Source: Edolisoma coerulescens (lineage: Eukaryota > Chordata > Aves > Passeriformes > Campephagidae). From it: a stretch of 64,000 bases of DNA. The stretch is from contig VWZW01004128.1 in NCBI GenBank assembly GCA_013397115.1, positions 617,675-681,674 of the forward strand, in the 5' to 3' direction. The notes beneath the pieces are model-generated. The model was not told where the DNA came from. It searched no databases and saw nothing but the letters and a program-made list of their open reading frames with translations. The translations under genes were made by a program, and so were the position numbers. Each line of letters begins with the position of its first letter. Position 1 is the stretch's first letter. Shown one piece after another: positions 13,803-25,439 of the stretch.

Positions 13803-14228
13803 TGATGCCTTGGGTTTTAACTTTTATATTTTCCAGATCCTGTACTGCCTAGTAGTTTCTTGTAGCCTGTTAACTTCTGCTCTCTCATGCTAAGATAGAC
13901 AAAACAAAGCCTCTCTGAGCTTGTTATTCAAGGACACTCAGACTGTCCTAGGCCCAAAAAGTGTAAACCAGGGCCTCTAGAGAGGTGGAGAAATTGTAGA
14001 AATTACATAATTAGCTAAAGTTTTAATTGGTGAATTTATGCTGATATGCAAATGGACCAAACCTATAAAAGTGTGAAGAACTCGTGACTCATCGTCCATC
14101 CTGGGGTCTTTTTTGGATGTAGCATTTGGCTCCCCAGGGTGTACCTTTGAAGGCCCTTCAAATAAATACCTACCTTTATTCCCTTATTCCTGTCAATCTC
14201 TGGTTTTAGGTAGCCACTTTAGGCATCA
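13803..14228 (+). mobile_element. Solo LTR of an endogenous retrovirus, 426 bp
   Basis: The element begins TGATGCCT and ends AGGCATCA, a perfect 8-bp terminal inverted repeat with the retroviral TG...CA ends. It is flanked by GTAT on both sides (13799-13802 and 14229-14232), a 4-bp target duplication. Inside are an octamer ATGCAAAT (14046-14053), a TATA box TATAAAA (14064-14070) and a poly(A) signal AATAAA (14161-14166), in U3-R-U5 order on the plus strand. No gag, pol or env sequence adjoins, so this is a solo LTR left by recombination. A 4-bp duplication is usual for ERV1-type elements; the exact family is not known to me. Confidence 0.85.
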
Positions 14229-14233
14229 GTATT

Positions 14234-14326
14234 ATCACAGAATCAGAGGAAGGTTTGGATTGGAAGGGACATTAAAGATCACCTAATTCCAACCTCCCCT
14301 GCCTTGGGCAGGGACACCTTCCACCA
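14234..14326 (-). mobile_element. CR1 LINE short 3' fragment
   Basis: ATCACAGAATCAGAGGAAGG to GGGCAGGGACACCTTCCACC; cut off abruptly. It abuts the target duplication of the LTR at 13803-14228. Confidence 0.9.
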
Positions 14327-15046
14327 GCAGGTAAAAAGAGGCTGAAGGCTCTTTGCACCCTGCTGGAATACAATTTAAATGACCAGGAAAAATCGCATTG
14401 TGAATTGCAGCAATGCAGATAAATGCTCATCCGGTCCAAACACAAAAGGCCCTTGATTCCTGTTGGGACCCCTGGACCCTGTTTCCCTCTCCAAATGCCC
14501 ACTGGCAGATTTCTGCTGATTCTTTAAATCAGGCTTCCTTCCAAGAGAGGAAGCTGTGGCAAGAACTTTCCTTAGTAATAAGACCTGTAGGGACAGGGAT
14601 TTTGCTTATTTTTGTTTTGTTTAAACACAGGTTGTCCATAGTTACAAACCATCAAAATAAGTGACAAATGCATTGGAGGGAGCAAAAAAGAAACCAGTTT
14701 CATAGTCTTTTTGTCCAAGGTTTTTATGTTCTGCTTCTCTTGGGGACCACAAAGTTCCATTCTGCCACTGGGAAGAAACAGAAAGAAAAGCCATAAATCA
14801 ACGGTGTTGTGGTGTCTGCCAGGTACAGAGAAAGTGTGCAGAGAGGCGAAGAAAAGCAGATGCTCTGCATTTCCCAACATCTCGTGCTGAAAGATGTTTC
14901 TCTGCTGGGTTCTTGCTTCTCCTGCTGCCCGCCTGAACCCCAGCTCAGGAGTGTCCCATGAAGGGACCACCTGGGTCATATGTCCAGTCCCCTGGGGCTC
15001 CATGTCTTACAAACCCAGTTATTTAAAGTGATAATAAAATAATAAA

Positions 15047-15272
15047 ATTGTTTAGGTTGGAAAGTCCTCTGAGATCATCAAGCCCAACCATTAACCCAGC
15101 AGTGACAGATCCACCACTAAACCATGTCCCCAAGTGACACATCCACACATCTTCTAAATCCCTCCAGGGATGGTGGCACAGCCTGTGCCTGGCCACCCTC
15201 TAGAGGAGCAAATTTTTCCTAATATCCAATCTAAACTTCCCCCAACCTGAGGCCATTTCCTCTCATCCTGTT
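15047..15272 (-). mobile_element. CR1 LINE 3' fragment, second subfamily
   Basis: Reverse-complement copy with AGGTTGGAAAGTCCTCTGAG, ACCACTAAACCATGTCCCCA and ATTTTTCCTAATATCCAATC blocks. Confidence 0.9.
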
Positions 15273-16167
15273 GTGTTTTGCCTTCCGAGCATTCGAGAGT
15301 TTAGTTCTGTTGGGATCCTATTCCAGAATTTCTCTCCTCCTGATAATGAGGAATCATCCTCCAATTTTCAGTCAAAATTTATTTCTGGCCTAAATATATC
15401 TCTTTTTTTTCTGCCTATATTGACTTTTCTATGAAGTGGCTCTTTTCCCTCTACATCCAGTGCTCCTGGTGCTCCTCTGTATGATCACCTCATCTTAGTG
15501 ACCTAAGCCAGGTCAGATATTTTTTTTCTTCTTCAAGAGTTGAGCTTTTCATTCCCTGTGAGACTTTCAATCACATTTTTATCCTCACATTTATATATTT
15601 TTTTTCTTGGTCTTGGGTAATGAGATGCACGCATTGCATTTCTATTATGGATTCCCCAGGAACAGGACTGTGTGCCACAGCTCCAAGAATTATTTCCATT
15701 AAGGAAACTACTCCTAATACATCCTCACCCTCAATGGGCCCTGGAAATTTGGATTCTGAATGCTTTAAACCATTGTCACCATCATGGTTTGGGCTGAAAA
15801 AATACAACAGATAGGACTGGAAGAGGATCTTCCTGGGAATCACACTTAGAGGCAAGAAACCAGCACTCAGAAACTGGCCTGTCTCTGGTTTTTAATAATC
15901 TAATCAAAGACAAGTTGCTCCTTGGCTGCTACATGTGAAAACGACGATGAAAAATGGACAAAGGTTTGAGAAATCAAAGAGGGACCAGATCCACAGAGGT
16001 ATTTTAATTTCTTCTGAAGTAAATGGGAGTGGGGCATCTAAATGACTTCATGGGTATAAATGATTAAATGGCTTTGGTCTGTACACTTTGAGAGGTTATT
16101 TTAAAAGACATTTGCTCCCATTTTTGAAAGCTATTTTAAAGTTTTTTAAAGCTGAGAACTGCCACAA

Positions 16168-16305
16168 GTAATCCCAGAACAGGTAAAGTTTGAAGGGACC
16201 ACAGTGGGGTCATCTGGTACCACCTCCTTGCTCAAGCAGGGCCCTCCCAGAGCATATGGCACAGGATTGTGTCCAGTTAGTTCTGGAATATCTCCACTAA
16301 GGGAG
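16168..16305 (-). mobile_element. Diverged CR1 fragment
   Basis: The blocks TTGAAGGGACCACAGTGGGG, TTGCTCAAGCAGGGCCCTCC and ACAGGATTGTGTCCAGTTAG match an older CR1 subfamily in reverse orientation. Confidence 0.7.
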
Positions 16306-16681
16306 AATTTAAAAAAATCAAAATGTAATTTATCTGATGAAGGTGAGGGTAGGTGTTCAAAAGGTTTTGAGGAGGAAAAGTTATTTAAAAGAGGGCATCG
16401 TTTTGATGTCAAAAATTAGTAGCTGTGCACGGGGCCCTTGAATCCCACTAAGAAATCACTAATTTTGAGATTCCTTAGAATATGGAGACAGGATTATTAA
16501 AAGTACTGCATTGCAATGAAGAAGCGCAGGAGATCTGATGACACTGGCTCAGTCTTTTCGATAGTTAATTAGCAATAATCAAGGCCACAGTTTTCAGTGG
16601 TGAGGTGCTCTCTGCTCTCTCCCTACTTAACATCCACAAACAGACCATTTCCTCCACACTTTATTGTTTTCCATATTTACC

Positions 16682-16699
16682 AAAAAAAAAAAAAAAAAA
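16682..16699 (+). repeat. A18 homopolymer
   Basis: Eighteen consecutive A in non-coding sequence. No retroposed gene body is recognisable upstream. Confidence 0.95.
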
Positions 16700-17214
16700 G
16701 AATTAGGCTCCATCTGCAGCTTGTGAGGCTGAAAAAGGCAAACAATTCCCCCCAGATTGAGAGCAATAATAGGTTATTCTCCATGCAAATTGGGCAAAGC
16801 AAATGCTGGGTAATTGGCTAAAAATGAGACTCTGATGATCTCTGTTCCAAACTGTCATTTAAGACAAACAAATGTATTTGCATATGAGGAATTCAGCCAA
16901 GGTACAGCTGGAGGAATATTAAAAGCTAGGGTGTTGATTCAGGCTAAGACTGCACCACGTGGGGTGCCTGGAGAGTTGGGGATCAAAAGAGAATTTGCTC
17001 CATAACTGTAGGGAATTGGGGAACATCCCTTGGGAAACAGGAAGCTCCTGTGCTTCTAGATACCTCCAGGAATGGTTATCCTGGGACAGGCTAACAGAAC
17101 ATCTGGTGGTATAACCTGTCTCTGATGGCAGAGAAAACACTTAAGGAAGGTCTAGAGTTGTATTCCCCTCAATATTCCCTCTTGGAGGCTGATTTGGGAC
17201 TTTCTTTGCTATTG

Positions 17215-17275
17215 AGAGACTGTGGGGGAATGGCTTCAAGTAAAAAGAGGATAAATTTAGATTGGATATATGTAT
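17215..17275 (+). mobile_element. Short diverged CR1 fragment
   Basis: GGGGGAATGGCTTCAAG followed by GGATAAATTTAGATTGGATA resembles the CR1 segment upstream of the 3' blocks. It is too short for certainty. Confidence 0.5.
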
Positions 17276-17354
17276 CTGAAGAAACCCCTGTCACCTTCTG
17301 ACCTGGAGAACCATCAGGGGAAAGACTGGTGGAGACACAGGCTAAATGAGTTAC

Positions 17355-17575
17355 ATGGAATCATGGAATGACTTTGGTTGGAAGGGATCTTAAAGATCAT
17401 CCAGTTCCATCCCCTGACACAGGCAGGGACCCCTTCCACTATCCCAGGTTGCTCCAAGCCCCGTCCAGCCGGGCCTTGGACACTTCCAGGGATGAGGCAT
17501 CCACAGCTTCTCTGGGCAATCTATCCCAGGGCCTCACTATCCCCACAGGGAAAAATCTATTCCTGATATCTAATC
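17355..17575 (-). mobile_element. CR1 LINE 3' fragment
   Basis: Starts ATGGAATCATGGAATGACTT and runs through the standard blocks to the CCTGATATCTAATC region. Confidence 0.95.
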
Positions 17576-18189
17576 ATAATTACAATTAATGATCTAAAAA
17601 ATTCATAATCCAGCACTCACTCTCCATTGCAATTCAAACTTTCCCAGTTTCTCCTAATGAATGCAGGCCCCAAAAGAGAGATACTGGGGGAGGAAAGCCC
17701 AGTGAGGAGCAACTGAGCATCAGCTGTGAACAAAGTCCCCTCAGGAATGCACACCCTGACCATCTCCAGGGACATGGTGCTGTAAACACAGCAGGACATT
17801 TATCATGCCACGGGTAAAGCAGGCTGACCCCAATCTTAATTGGATCTAGGCTGACAAACCCTCCAGCAGCTCCTGGGAAACAATAGTGGGATAACTGGGG
17901 AACGTGCACGGAATGTGCTGCTGTGTTATCAGCGGGCAGCTGCCAGGCTGTGATCCATAAATCCATAAATCCTCATTCACAGGGGAGGAGTCAGCTCAGG
18001 TTTAGAGCACCTGGTTGTGGGCAGGGACTGGGCAGGTGGCAATCACAGACGTGGAGTGCTGCAGAAAGGGTGGGGCAGGGGGTGGAACACAAAAGGTGCC
18101 TTTTCCAAAGGTCTCTCACCTTGTTATTCTCATTCTTCTATGGAACAGTCTAGAAACGTTGCTCCAGCAGAATGAAAGCTTTCAGTTAA
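17576..18189. other. Intergenic, no gene seen
   Basis: Single-copy sequence between CR1 copies; nothing recognised. Confidence 0.6.
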
Positions 18190-18455
18190 ACACAGAATCA
18201 TGGAATCATGGAATCACAGGATCCTTAACGTTGGAAAAGACCTCTAAAATCATCAAGTCCAGCTGTCAAACCACCACACCACATTCACCACTAAACCTTG
18301 CCCTCAAGTGCCACATCCACACTTCCAGGGATGCTGACTCCACCACTTGCTTGTGCAGCCTGCTCCTATCCTTGACAACCCTTTCCATGATGAATTTTTT
18401 CCTAATATCCAGTCTAAACCTCCCCTTTTGTATCTTGAGACCAATTCCTCATGCA
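18190..18455 (-). mobile_element. CR1 LINE 3' fragment, second subfamily
   Basis: CACAGAATCATGGAATCATGG terminus followed by TTGGAAAAGACCTCTAAAAT and ACCACTAAACCTTGCCCTCA blocks. It directly abuts another CR1 of a different type. Confidence 0.9.
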
Positions 18456-18459
18456 TTTG

Positions 18460-18778
18460 TTACAGAATCACAGAATTAGGGTTGGAAAAGACTTCTGGAG
18501 ATCACCCAGTCCAACCACCCTGCCAAGACAGGGTCACCTGGAGCAGGTGACACAGGAATGTGTCTAGATGGGTTTGGAATGGCTCCAGAGAGAGAGAATC
18601 CATGAGCTCCATGGGCAGCTGTCCCAGTGCTCTCGCAACCTCAATGGAAAGAAGTTCTTCCTCATGCTGAGGTGGAACTTGTTGTGTTCTAGTTTATGGC
18701 CATTGATCCTTGTCCTGTCCCAGGGCTCCGCTGACAAGAGCGTGGCACCATCCTCTTGGCATCCTCTTTACCTGGAAG
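18460..18778 (-). mobile_element. CR1 LINE 3' fragment, third subfamily
   Basis: TTACAGAATCACAGAATTAG terminus, then AGATCACCCAGTCCAACC, GGTGACACAGGAATGTGTC and TTCTTCCTCATGCTGAGGTG. This is a CR1 type distinct from its neighbour at 18190-18455. Confidence 0.9.
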
Positions 18779-18790
18779 AAGAGAGCATTT

Positions 18791-18847
18791 AATATATATA
18801 TAAATACATATATAATAAAAAATTTTATTTATTATAGATATATATTT
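18791..18847 (+). repeat. AT-rich TA-type low complexity
   Basis: Alternating TA runs and A/T tracts immediately after the CR1 pair at 18190-18778. Confidence 0.9.
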
Positions 18848-20346
18848 CCTTTTCTGCCAGAAACTAGGCTCCAAATATTAAAACTCTACATGATCTTATC
18901 TAAACACACAAAGTACTGTGGGTTTACATGGCACAATTGGCTAAAATATCCAAGGAAACTTTGTTGGTAGGGAAGTGCAAAGGCAAGAGATTCCTTTTAG
19001 AACTGAGACTAAAAAATAAAAACTGTTTTGAGTTGTGAGGAATAAAGTGTCCACTTTCTTAATCCCTGTGGTGAAGAATATCTCAGCAAGCAGCTCATGG
19101 AGAGGCCTTGGACAGAAGCATGGAGATGACAAGAAATGCAAGCTTATGTAGGAGACAATTTGATTTTCTGTCCTGCCAAGAGAGAGCATTTTTAATTCTC
19201 ATTCTTCCCATACCTGTCTGTCATTTTACCCTTTTCAACCCATTCTCCCAGTGCTGGTTCCTGACAGCTCTGACCTTTAGCAGCAACTCAAGCACATGAG
19301 GGTGGGCCTGACAACAAGAAAAGATAGAATCAGAGTTGGATTTAAGTATAAGGATTAATCTTTAAAATACAGCCTTGTTTTGGTTTTCTACTAATCATAT
19401 CTAATAAAATAAAATATAAAAGATATTATGGACTAAATAAATACTTGAACAAGCAGCTAAATAAAACAAAGCGTGTTTGCATGTGTATATGTGAATGTAG
19501 ACAAAGTTTCAAGAAATAAATAACAAACATTCACAAATGTAAATATTTAGGTAAAATAATGCAGATGATGCCAGTGCAAATCAGAAATGTGTCAGAAAAA
19601 CGCCTCACACTGACCCCTACCCCAGATCAACTCCAGAGTTTTGAGCCTGGCCAAGTGATACAACGATTATAACAGCAGATTTCTGGTCTTAACTTTCAGA
19701 AATGGTATTTGCAGTTTTTATTCCTCTTTTTCCACCACTAATTCTGACATCTCTGCTTCTCAATAAAGCTCCAGAACTCAGGCTATAGCAGAATCTGCAC
19801 TTTCACCTCTTCATCCAACCTGCGAAAATTAAAAAAACCCATAATTGTGTTTCATATAATCACACCTAGTGTAAGTAATCAAATAAATGGGCTACTCACA
19901 TTGACCTCTCTCTTTGTCCCCATTTAGCTGTGAATAATACCTGTGGATCCCTCGGGATTTTACCCTTTCAAGACACAAGGAGTAATAAAACTTTATGCCC
20001 AGAGAGAATATTCTGCCTCAGCCTTTTGGCTGTTGGAAGGTCTCCAGTGCAAGGGAAGTGTCTCAGTTTCTGGGGTTCCTAAAAAAATGGCATCTCTGTG
20101 ATAACAGATCAACCCCAGCACCACGAGGAGGTGAAGGACAGCACCATTATCCATATGGAAAGAGCTATAATTAGGGTAGACTTAAGGATTTGGGAGCCAT
20201 TCCTTGCTAAGGCTGAATATTAAATCTTCATAGAAGCTTCACAGAAGCAGCAGGAGTTTTACAGAGAAGATGCAAATTAAAGCTTTGAGTCTACTCCAAA
20301 ATCCAGACCTGTCTATCATCCAAACCACAACGCTTTAAAGGGTTTC
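18848..20346. other. Intergenic, AT-rich
   Basis: AT-rich single-copy DNA (notably 19360-19570) up to the proposed LTR. A short U2-snRNA-like string near 20018 is not a gene. Confidence 0.6.
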
Positions 20347-21143
20347 TGTTAGGATCATGAAATTGGAGCTATTGGATGCACAGAACAGGATCCACTTCAG
20401 GACTCAAGATCTTCATGCAGCAGGAACCTCAGGATCAACAAATGTTTTACAGGCTGTTCCATCAGCAGTTATTGCTGATTTAGCCCCATCTACAACCCGG
20501 CCGAAAAGTGTGTGGTCATGGCTTGCAACAGGCTTAGGCCAGGTTTAAACTCAGGTCTCATGTGATAAATAGTCACGAGCCAATTTGCAAAACAAAAGGA
20601 ATTTATTAACAACAATATTAGAGTGACAATTAGAGACCAAAAATGGCGGTCTGCCAGGCTACAAGGCAAAGGATGCAGCGCTGGGTGCTTAGCCAAAGTT
20701 GGAAATGGCCAGAGGCACGCCCACAAGCTCTGCGCAGCCCCTTTTATACCCCCTCGATGTCAATCAAGATGCTCCGATACATTCGCCCAATCACGAGTCT
20801 AGAGTTCTCTGCCCGCCCCTTCCTCCGCCCCTTGGGGAAGGAACAACCTAAACCCACCCACTTGGAACATGCCCAGTAGTGGGGCTAGGAGGATCTTCCT
20901 GCTGATTGGCATCTCGATTGACATCTCAGAGACTTTTCTAGAACACTCTCCTCTTTTCCTTCGTCGGCCATTTTGTCCCTATCTTTTAACATGGAAAACT
21001 AAGCATTTATTAACATACTTATAACAACTGTGGTAACTGGTAACAGGGGGATCTTAACACAGGACATTACATCAACAATAACAGAGATATTAAACCCATT
21101 AACTTAATTAACTTAACAAATGAACCATTCAATAATCTTAACA
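20347..21143 (-). mobile_element. Probable solo LTR with minus-strand promoter
   Basis: On the minus strand this stretch has two GC boxes (20811-20834), a TATA box GGTATAAAAGG (about 20741-20751) and, ~140 bp downstream, a poly(A) signal AATAAA (20607-20602), the layout of an LTR. Proposed ends are TGTTAGGATC (20347) and AATCTTAACA (21143), an 8-of-10 inverted repeat, flanked by TTTC on both sides. An alternative upper end is GATCTTAACA at 21050-21059, with a better inverted repeat but no target duplication; 20509-20991 is a minimal core. No internal retroviral genes are seen. CpG content is well above its surroundings. Confidence 0.6.
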
Positions 21144-21936
21144 TTTCTATACGAAAGCCAATTCCCTAATTTTATTTATAACACTCATCATGAAGAAATA
21201 ATTTGATGTTTCTCATTACTGGTGGCAACAGAAGGAGTTAATGCAACATAGAAATTCCCCATTTAAAGCTGTTGACTACAGCAAGCCAGGAAGCTGAAAT
21301 GACATTTCTGAAAGTCTCAGACAATTCCTTGACCCAGGAACTCTCTAAAACATATCTTATAACCAAATTTATCTTATCTACCTAAGGGAATCATGAAGAT
21401 GTTGGACAAACTTCTCTGGCTGCAGCCTGAGGCCTTCTGGAGAGCCTGATGGAAAGATTTGTGAGGAAATGTGGCCATGGAGAACAGCTTGTTTTCCAGG
21501 CAAATGGACATCAGGAAAAATATTGGCATGCAGATGTTTGTTATGCCTGGTGAAAGTGATAAATCAGACAAGAGACCAAGGAATAACACGGGAATTGTGT
21601 CACTTTTCATGCTGAGAAAATGAGCCCAGCCCAACCTCTTGGTGTGTTTAAATTACAGCATTCCCAAGCAAGCCCAGGATTAACTGTTCACTTGCAGATC
21701 TTCAGTACAGCAACCACATCATCCCTCCACCACCTCTTTTTAAAGATCTTTTCTCCTCTACAGCCGAAGGTCAAAAGTTGAGTGAAATTAAGTTCCCAGA
21801 ATATTGTTGTTTTAATTATGAGAGAGGCTGCAGCACTGAAGCTCCAGACAGAGCTGCTGGAGGCCATGGCTGAGTCACATCTCACAGGGCTTGGGCTCCT
21901 CTCCTTTGTTTCTGTGTCTAAAAGGGTGGAGAGGGT
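21144..21936. other. Intergenic, no gene seen
   Basis: Single-copy sequence after the proposed LTR; no retroviral internal sequence recognised. Confidence 0.55.
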
Positions 21937-22046
21937 GCCCTGTTCCAGGCCAGGTTGGATAGGGCCCTGAGCAAGTTGGTGTTGGAAATAGGAAATAGAT
22001 GTTCTTTAAGGTCCTTTCCAACCCAACCCAAACCATTGTAGGATCC
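21937..22046 (+). mobile_element. CR1 LINE short 3' fragment
   Basis: GGCCAGGTTGGATAGGGCCC through GGTCCTTTCCAACCCAAC to a degenerate terminus; lacks the GGGACACC block. Confidence 0.85.
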
Positions 22047-22281
22047 TACGGAATGAAGGAGCAGGGAGGAGAACCCCTGTCCTGGATATTGCTGTTATAA
22101 ATCAAACCTGTCCTGGAAGCTGCATCTAAAATTTCCATTATAAACATCAAAGTCAATGCTACAGGCATGAAACCTGGAGTTCTTTAAATGAGGAGTTGCT
22201 GAGCTTGTTAAACTCATTGTTGAAGCCCAGATCTGTGTTTAACTGAGCAGATCCAGAAGCAGAGGGTTCGGGACCACAGAT

Positions 22282-22628
22282 CACAGAATCAGAGAATCAC
22301 AGAATGGTTTGGGGTGGAAGGGACCTAAAAGATCATCCAGTTCCATCCCCTGCCATGGGCAGGGACACCTTCCACTATCCCACGTTGCTCCAAGCCCTGT
22401 CCAACTGGCCTTGGACACTTCCAGGGATGGGCCAGCCACAGCTTCTCTGGGCAACCTGTGCCAGGGCCTCACCACCCTCAGAGGGACAAATTCCTTCCCA
22501 ATATCCAATCTAAACCAGGTCTTCAGCTTAAAGCCATCCCCCCCGGTCCTGTCACTCCATATCCTTGTACGAAGTCGCTCTCCCTCTCTTGGAGCGCTTT
22601 TAGGCACTGGAAGGGGCTCTAAGGTCTT
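22282..22628 (-). mobile_element. CR1 LINE 3' fragment
   Basis: A well-preserved copy with two terminal repeats (ATCACAGAATCAGAGAATCA) and full 3' blocks up to the GGCACTGGAAGGGGCTC segment. Confidence 0.95.
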
Positions 22629-24490
22629 CATGGAGCTTTTTCTGAGAGAAAAATCAAATATTTAAGGTGTCTCCTCACATTTTGAGGCTTTTTTGGAGGC
22701 AGGCAAAAATACCTGGGGATGCAGAACATCCTCTGCCAGGATGGATAGGGAGAAAATCACTTTCTTTATGGAGAGCAGCTCACTGAACCAGGCTGTGAAC
22801 TGAGTATGTGTGAGGTGTGAACGGTGAGACCTTGAGTAGCCACATCCCAAGAACCCCAGTGTTGTTTCATGCTGCAGAGCTGGAGAGGGAATAATGTAAT
22901 AATGGGAATTATCCTTGCCTTTTAATGGGATTTAATACATTAAGAAATCTCTCCTGTCTTAAGTTCCATGCAAAAGCTAAGAGGGCACCACAGACTGTGT
23001 GAGAATCAGGGTGGGTGACAGATGCAACTTGTAGGGATGAACTTAATTTAGAGGCCAATAGAATCCAAAATTTCCTCTTCTTTTTAAGCTTCTCATTCTG
23101 ATGCTCTGGATCCTGCAGGTAAAAGGCCATTGAAAGCTCTCCCTTCTCACCTTGTTTCAGCAGCCAGCAAAATAATGTTGGGATGTGGGAACAGTCATCC
23201 ATAAATAGCAGGAATTAGAGCCAAGAATGGTGGCAGCAATGCCACTGACTCTAATTCATCGTTCCCAGAGGATTATTCCAACAGCTTCTTGTACGACCCA
23301 GCTTCTCTTTGTGCAAATGACTCAGCCCAAGAGGACATTTAAAATGACATTTATTATTTACATTTTTATAATGCCTTTGGAGATTACTTCTCTTTCCCCC
23401 GTGCCCCCAAATCTTTCTTTTCATTCCTGCTCCAGCTTTCTCACTGTGCTGTATCATCACGACTGCGAGAGGCAAAGCTGAGGAGTAAACAGTGTTTTGA
23501 GCACTGCAGGAGGAAAATAAATGCAACGCAACAGCTCATCTGTTGAAATTTCAGCCATAACTGGGTGCACTAAAGCCTGCTCAATGTTTGTCAGGGAAGC
23601 AGTTAGTATTTCCATGTAGAATTTCTTCCCAAAGGGCTTTGTAGTAAAGATGATTTAGCAGGCAGAGCCCTTCCCTTGTTCAGTCACGATGAAATCACAT
23701 TTTGTTGTGTTTTCATGGGAGTGTAAGACCAAGTGCGCAGCCACAGTTTGCCTTTTTTTTTTTTTTCCCCTGCAGCTCCCAATTCCTGTTGCTTTCGCAC
23801 AGTTTTTGTGTTCATTTTAGCCCAAAGGTGGCTGCTGTGAGGGGTAAGAGCACATGGATGAGGAGGAGCAAAGTTATTTAAGAGTAACTCCCAATTACAA
23901 CTGAATGCAGAATGGTTTTTTCCATGCTGTGAAGCATGTTAATAGCCTGCCTCCAAATCTTCCTGTCCTTTCCAGGGATTTCTGTGCATCTCATTGCTCT
24001 TGAGTGAGAAAAACCAAAGTCCTTTTCTTTGCTTGGGAAGGGGAGAAGCCACTTCAAGCAAAGCCTGAATTCCTTGCTTGACCCAAAGAAGGCATTTTGG
24101 CCAAGGCAAACATTCCCCTGGGTCATTCTGGGGGACCAAAGGGACCTTTCTTCCTTTCTTTTCTTATTTACTGTCACGTGGTACTGTCCTTTGCACCTAC
24201 AGACCTCACTTGGACATCCAGAGATGGTCAGGCTCTGACATCTTCCTTATCAATCTTCCTTAACATTCCCAAAGATCAGCTGAGGTAACTCATACGGGCA
24301 AAGGTGATCTCACTGTCGGTGATGGATGAGGTAACTCCACATATCCCATATTTTAATACGTCCCCATTAAATTATTTGTCTAAGTATGTTCCTCATCCAT
24401 AAAGAGTGGGAGATGTTATTTATAAAATGTATAAAATAGTCAATTTTCCCCGTATTGATGTCTGAGCTGATCAACTGATCCACAGTCAGG
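22629..24490. other. Intergenic, single copy
   Basis: No repeat except a T run at 23752-23766; frames up to 99 codons, none recognisable. Confidence 0.6.
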
Positions 24491-24638
24491 ATCATGGGAT
24501 GGTTTGGGTTGGAAGGGATCTTAAAGATCATCCAGTTCCATCCCCTGACCCAGGCAGGGACAGCTTCCACTATCCCAGGTTGCTCCAAGCCCCATCCAGC
24601 TTGGCCTTGGACACTTCCAAGGATGGGGCAGCCACAAC
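24491..24638 (-). mobile_element. CR1 LINE 3' fragment
   Basis: ATCATGGGATGGTTTGGGTT to GATGGGGCAGCCACAACCA; truncated. Confidence 0.95.
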
Positions 24639-25067
24639 CACTCTCATTTTCAGGAATGCTGTGTGTCTGGGTGTGATATGTAAAGACTACACATTTTTAA
24701 TGATAATTTAATGCGAATCTGCAGCACCTTTCAGCCAAAGTGCTGATCAAAGCTTTTACTTTGTTCTTTTTGCCCTTCCCTTAGTGGCAGATGTGAAGAT
24801 ATTCAGGGACAGGTTGTCATGTTAGGACGGTAAGAGAGAAAATTTTCATTTCCAGCTGCGAAAGAAAGGGGAAAAGAAGGAAGTGAAGAATGTATGGCAG
24901 ATAGATTTGGCATTTCATCCCAAACCATTCCAGAGCTGAGGACAGATTCCGGTGGGGAAAGCCTGACCCGCTGGCATCAGCAGGGACTGTGCTGCTAATT
25001 TTCCCCTGAGTTTGCACAGAGAACTCTAGGTTGTGATCAGAAAACATTCTTCTTCCCACTCAAATTG
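24639..25067. other. Intergenic, no gene seen
   Basis: Single-copy stretch between two CR1 copies; nothing recognised. Confidence 0.6.
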
Positions 25068-25321
25068 ACAGAACAAGGGGAAAAGGCTCAAGCTGCACCA
25101 GGGGAGGATCACATTCGATATTAGGAAAAATTTCTTAACTGGAAGAGTGGTTAAACACTGGAACAGGCTGCCCAGGGAAAGGGTGGAGTCACCATCCCTG
25201 GAAGTGTTCAAATGTGATCGGATGGGGCACTTTGTGGTGTGGTTTAGTGGGTGCGGGGATATTGGGTTAAAGGATGGACTTGATGATCTTGGAGGTCTTT
25301 TCCAAGCTTAATGACTCAAAG
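25068..25321 (+). mobile_element. CR1 LINE 3' fragment, second subfamily
   Basis: AGCTGCACCAGGGGAGGAT, ATTAGGAAAAATTTCTTAAC and the GGATGGACTTGATGATCTTG terminus. Confidence 0.9.
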
Positions 25322-25439
25322 AGTGCCCTGTTTTCACAATTCCAAACCTGTCCTCACCTGTTAATCTCTGCTCCCTGCTCGGCTCAGGGCAGGGCTGGAC
25401 AGAGGTACAGGAGGTGCTCTCTGATCTCTTGGGTTTGTA

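Larger units (their letters stand above)
15273..17214. other. Intergenic, mostly single copy
   Basis: Apart from an old CR1 piece (16168-16305) and an A18 run, nothing is recognised. Confidence 0.6.

Noticed and set aside
20013..20035. U2-snRNA-like string CTCAGCCTTTTGGCTGTTGG
   Set aside because: Only about 15 bases resemble the U2 5' region; the following sequence does not match U2 at all.
20991..21250. Possible internal retroviral sequence next to the LTR-like block
   Set aside because: No gag, pol or env translation, no primer-binding site and no clear polypurine tract adjoin either end.
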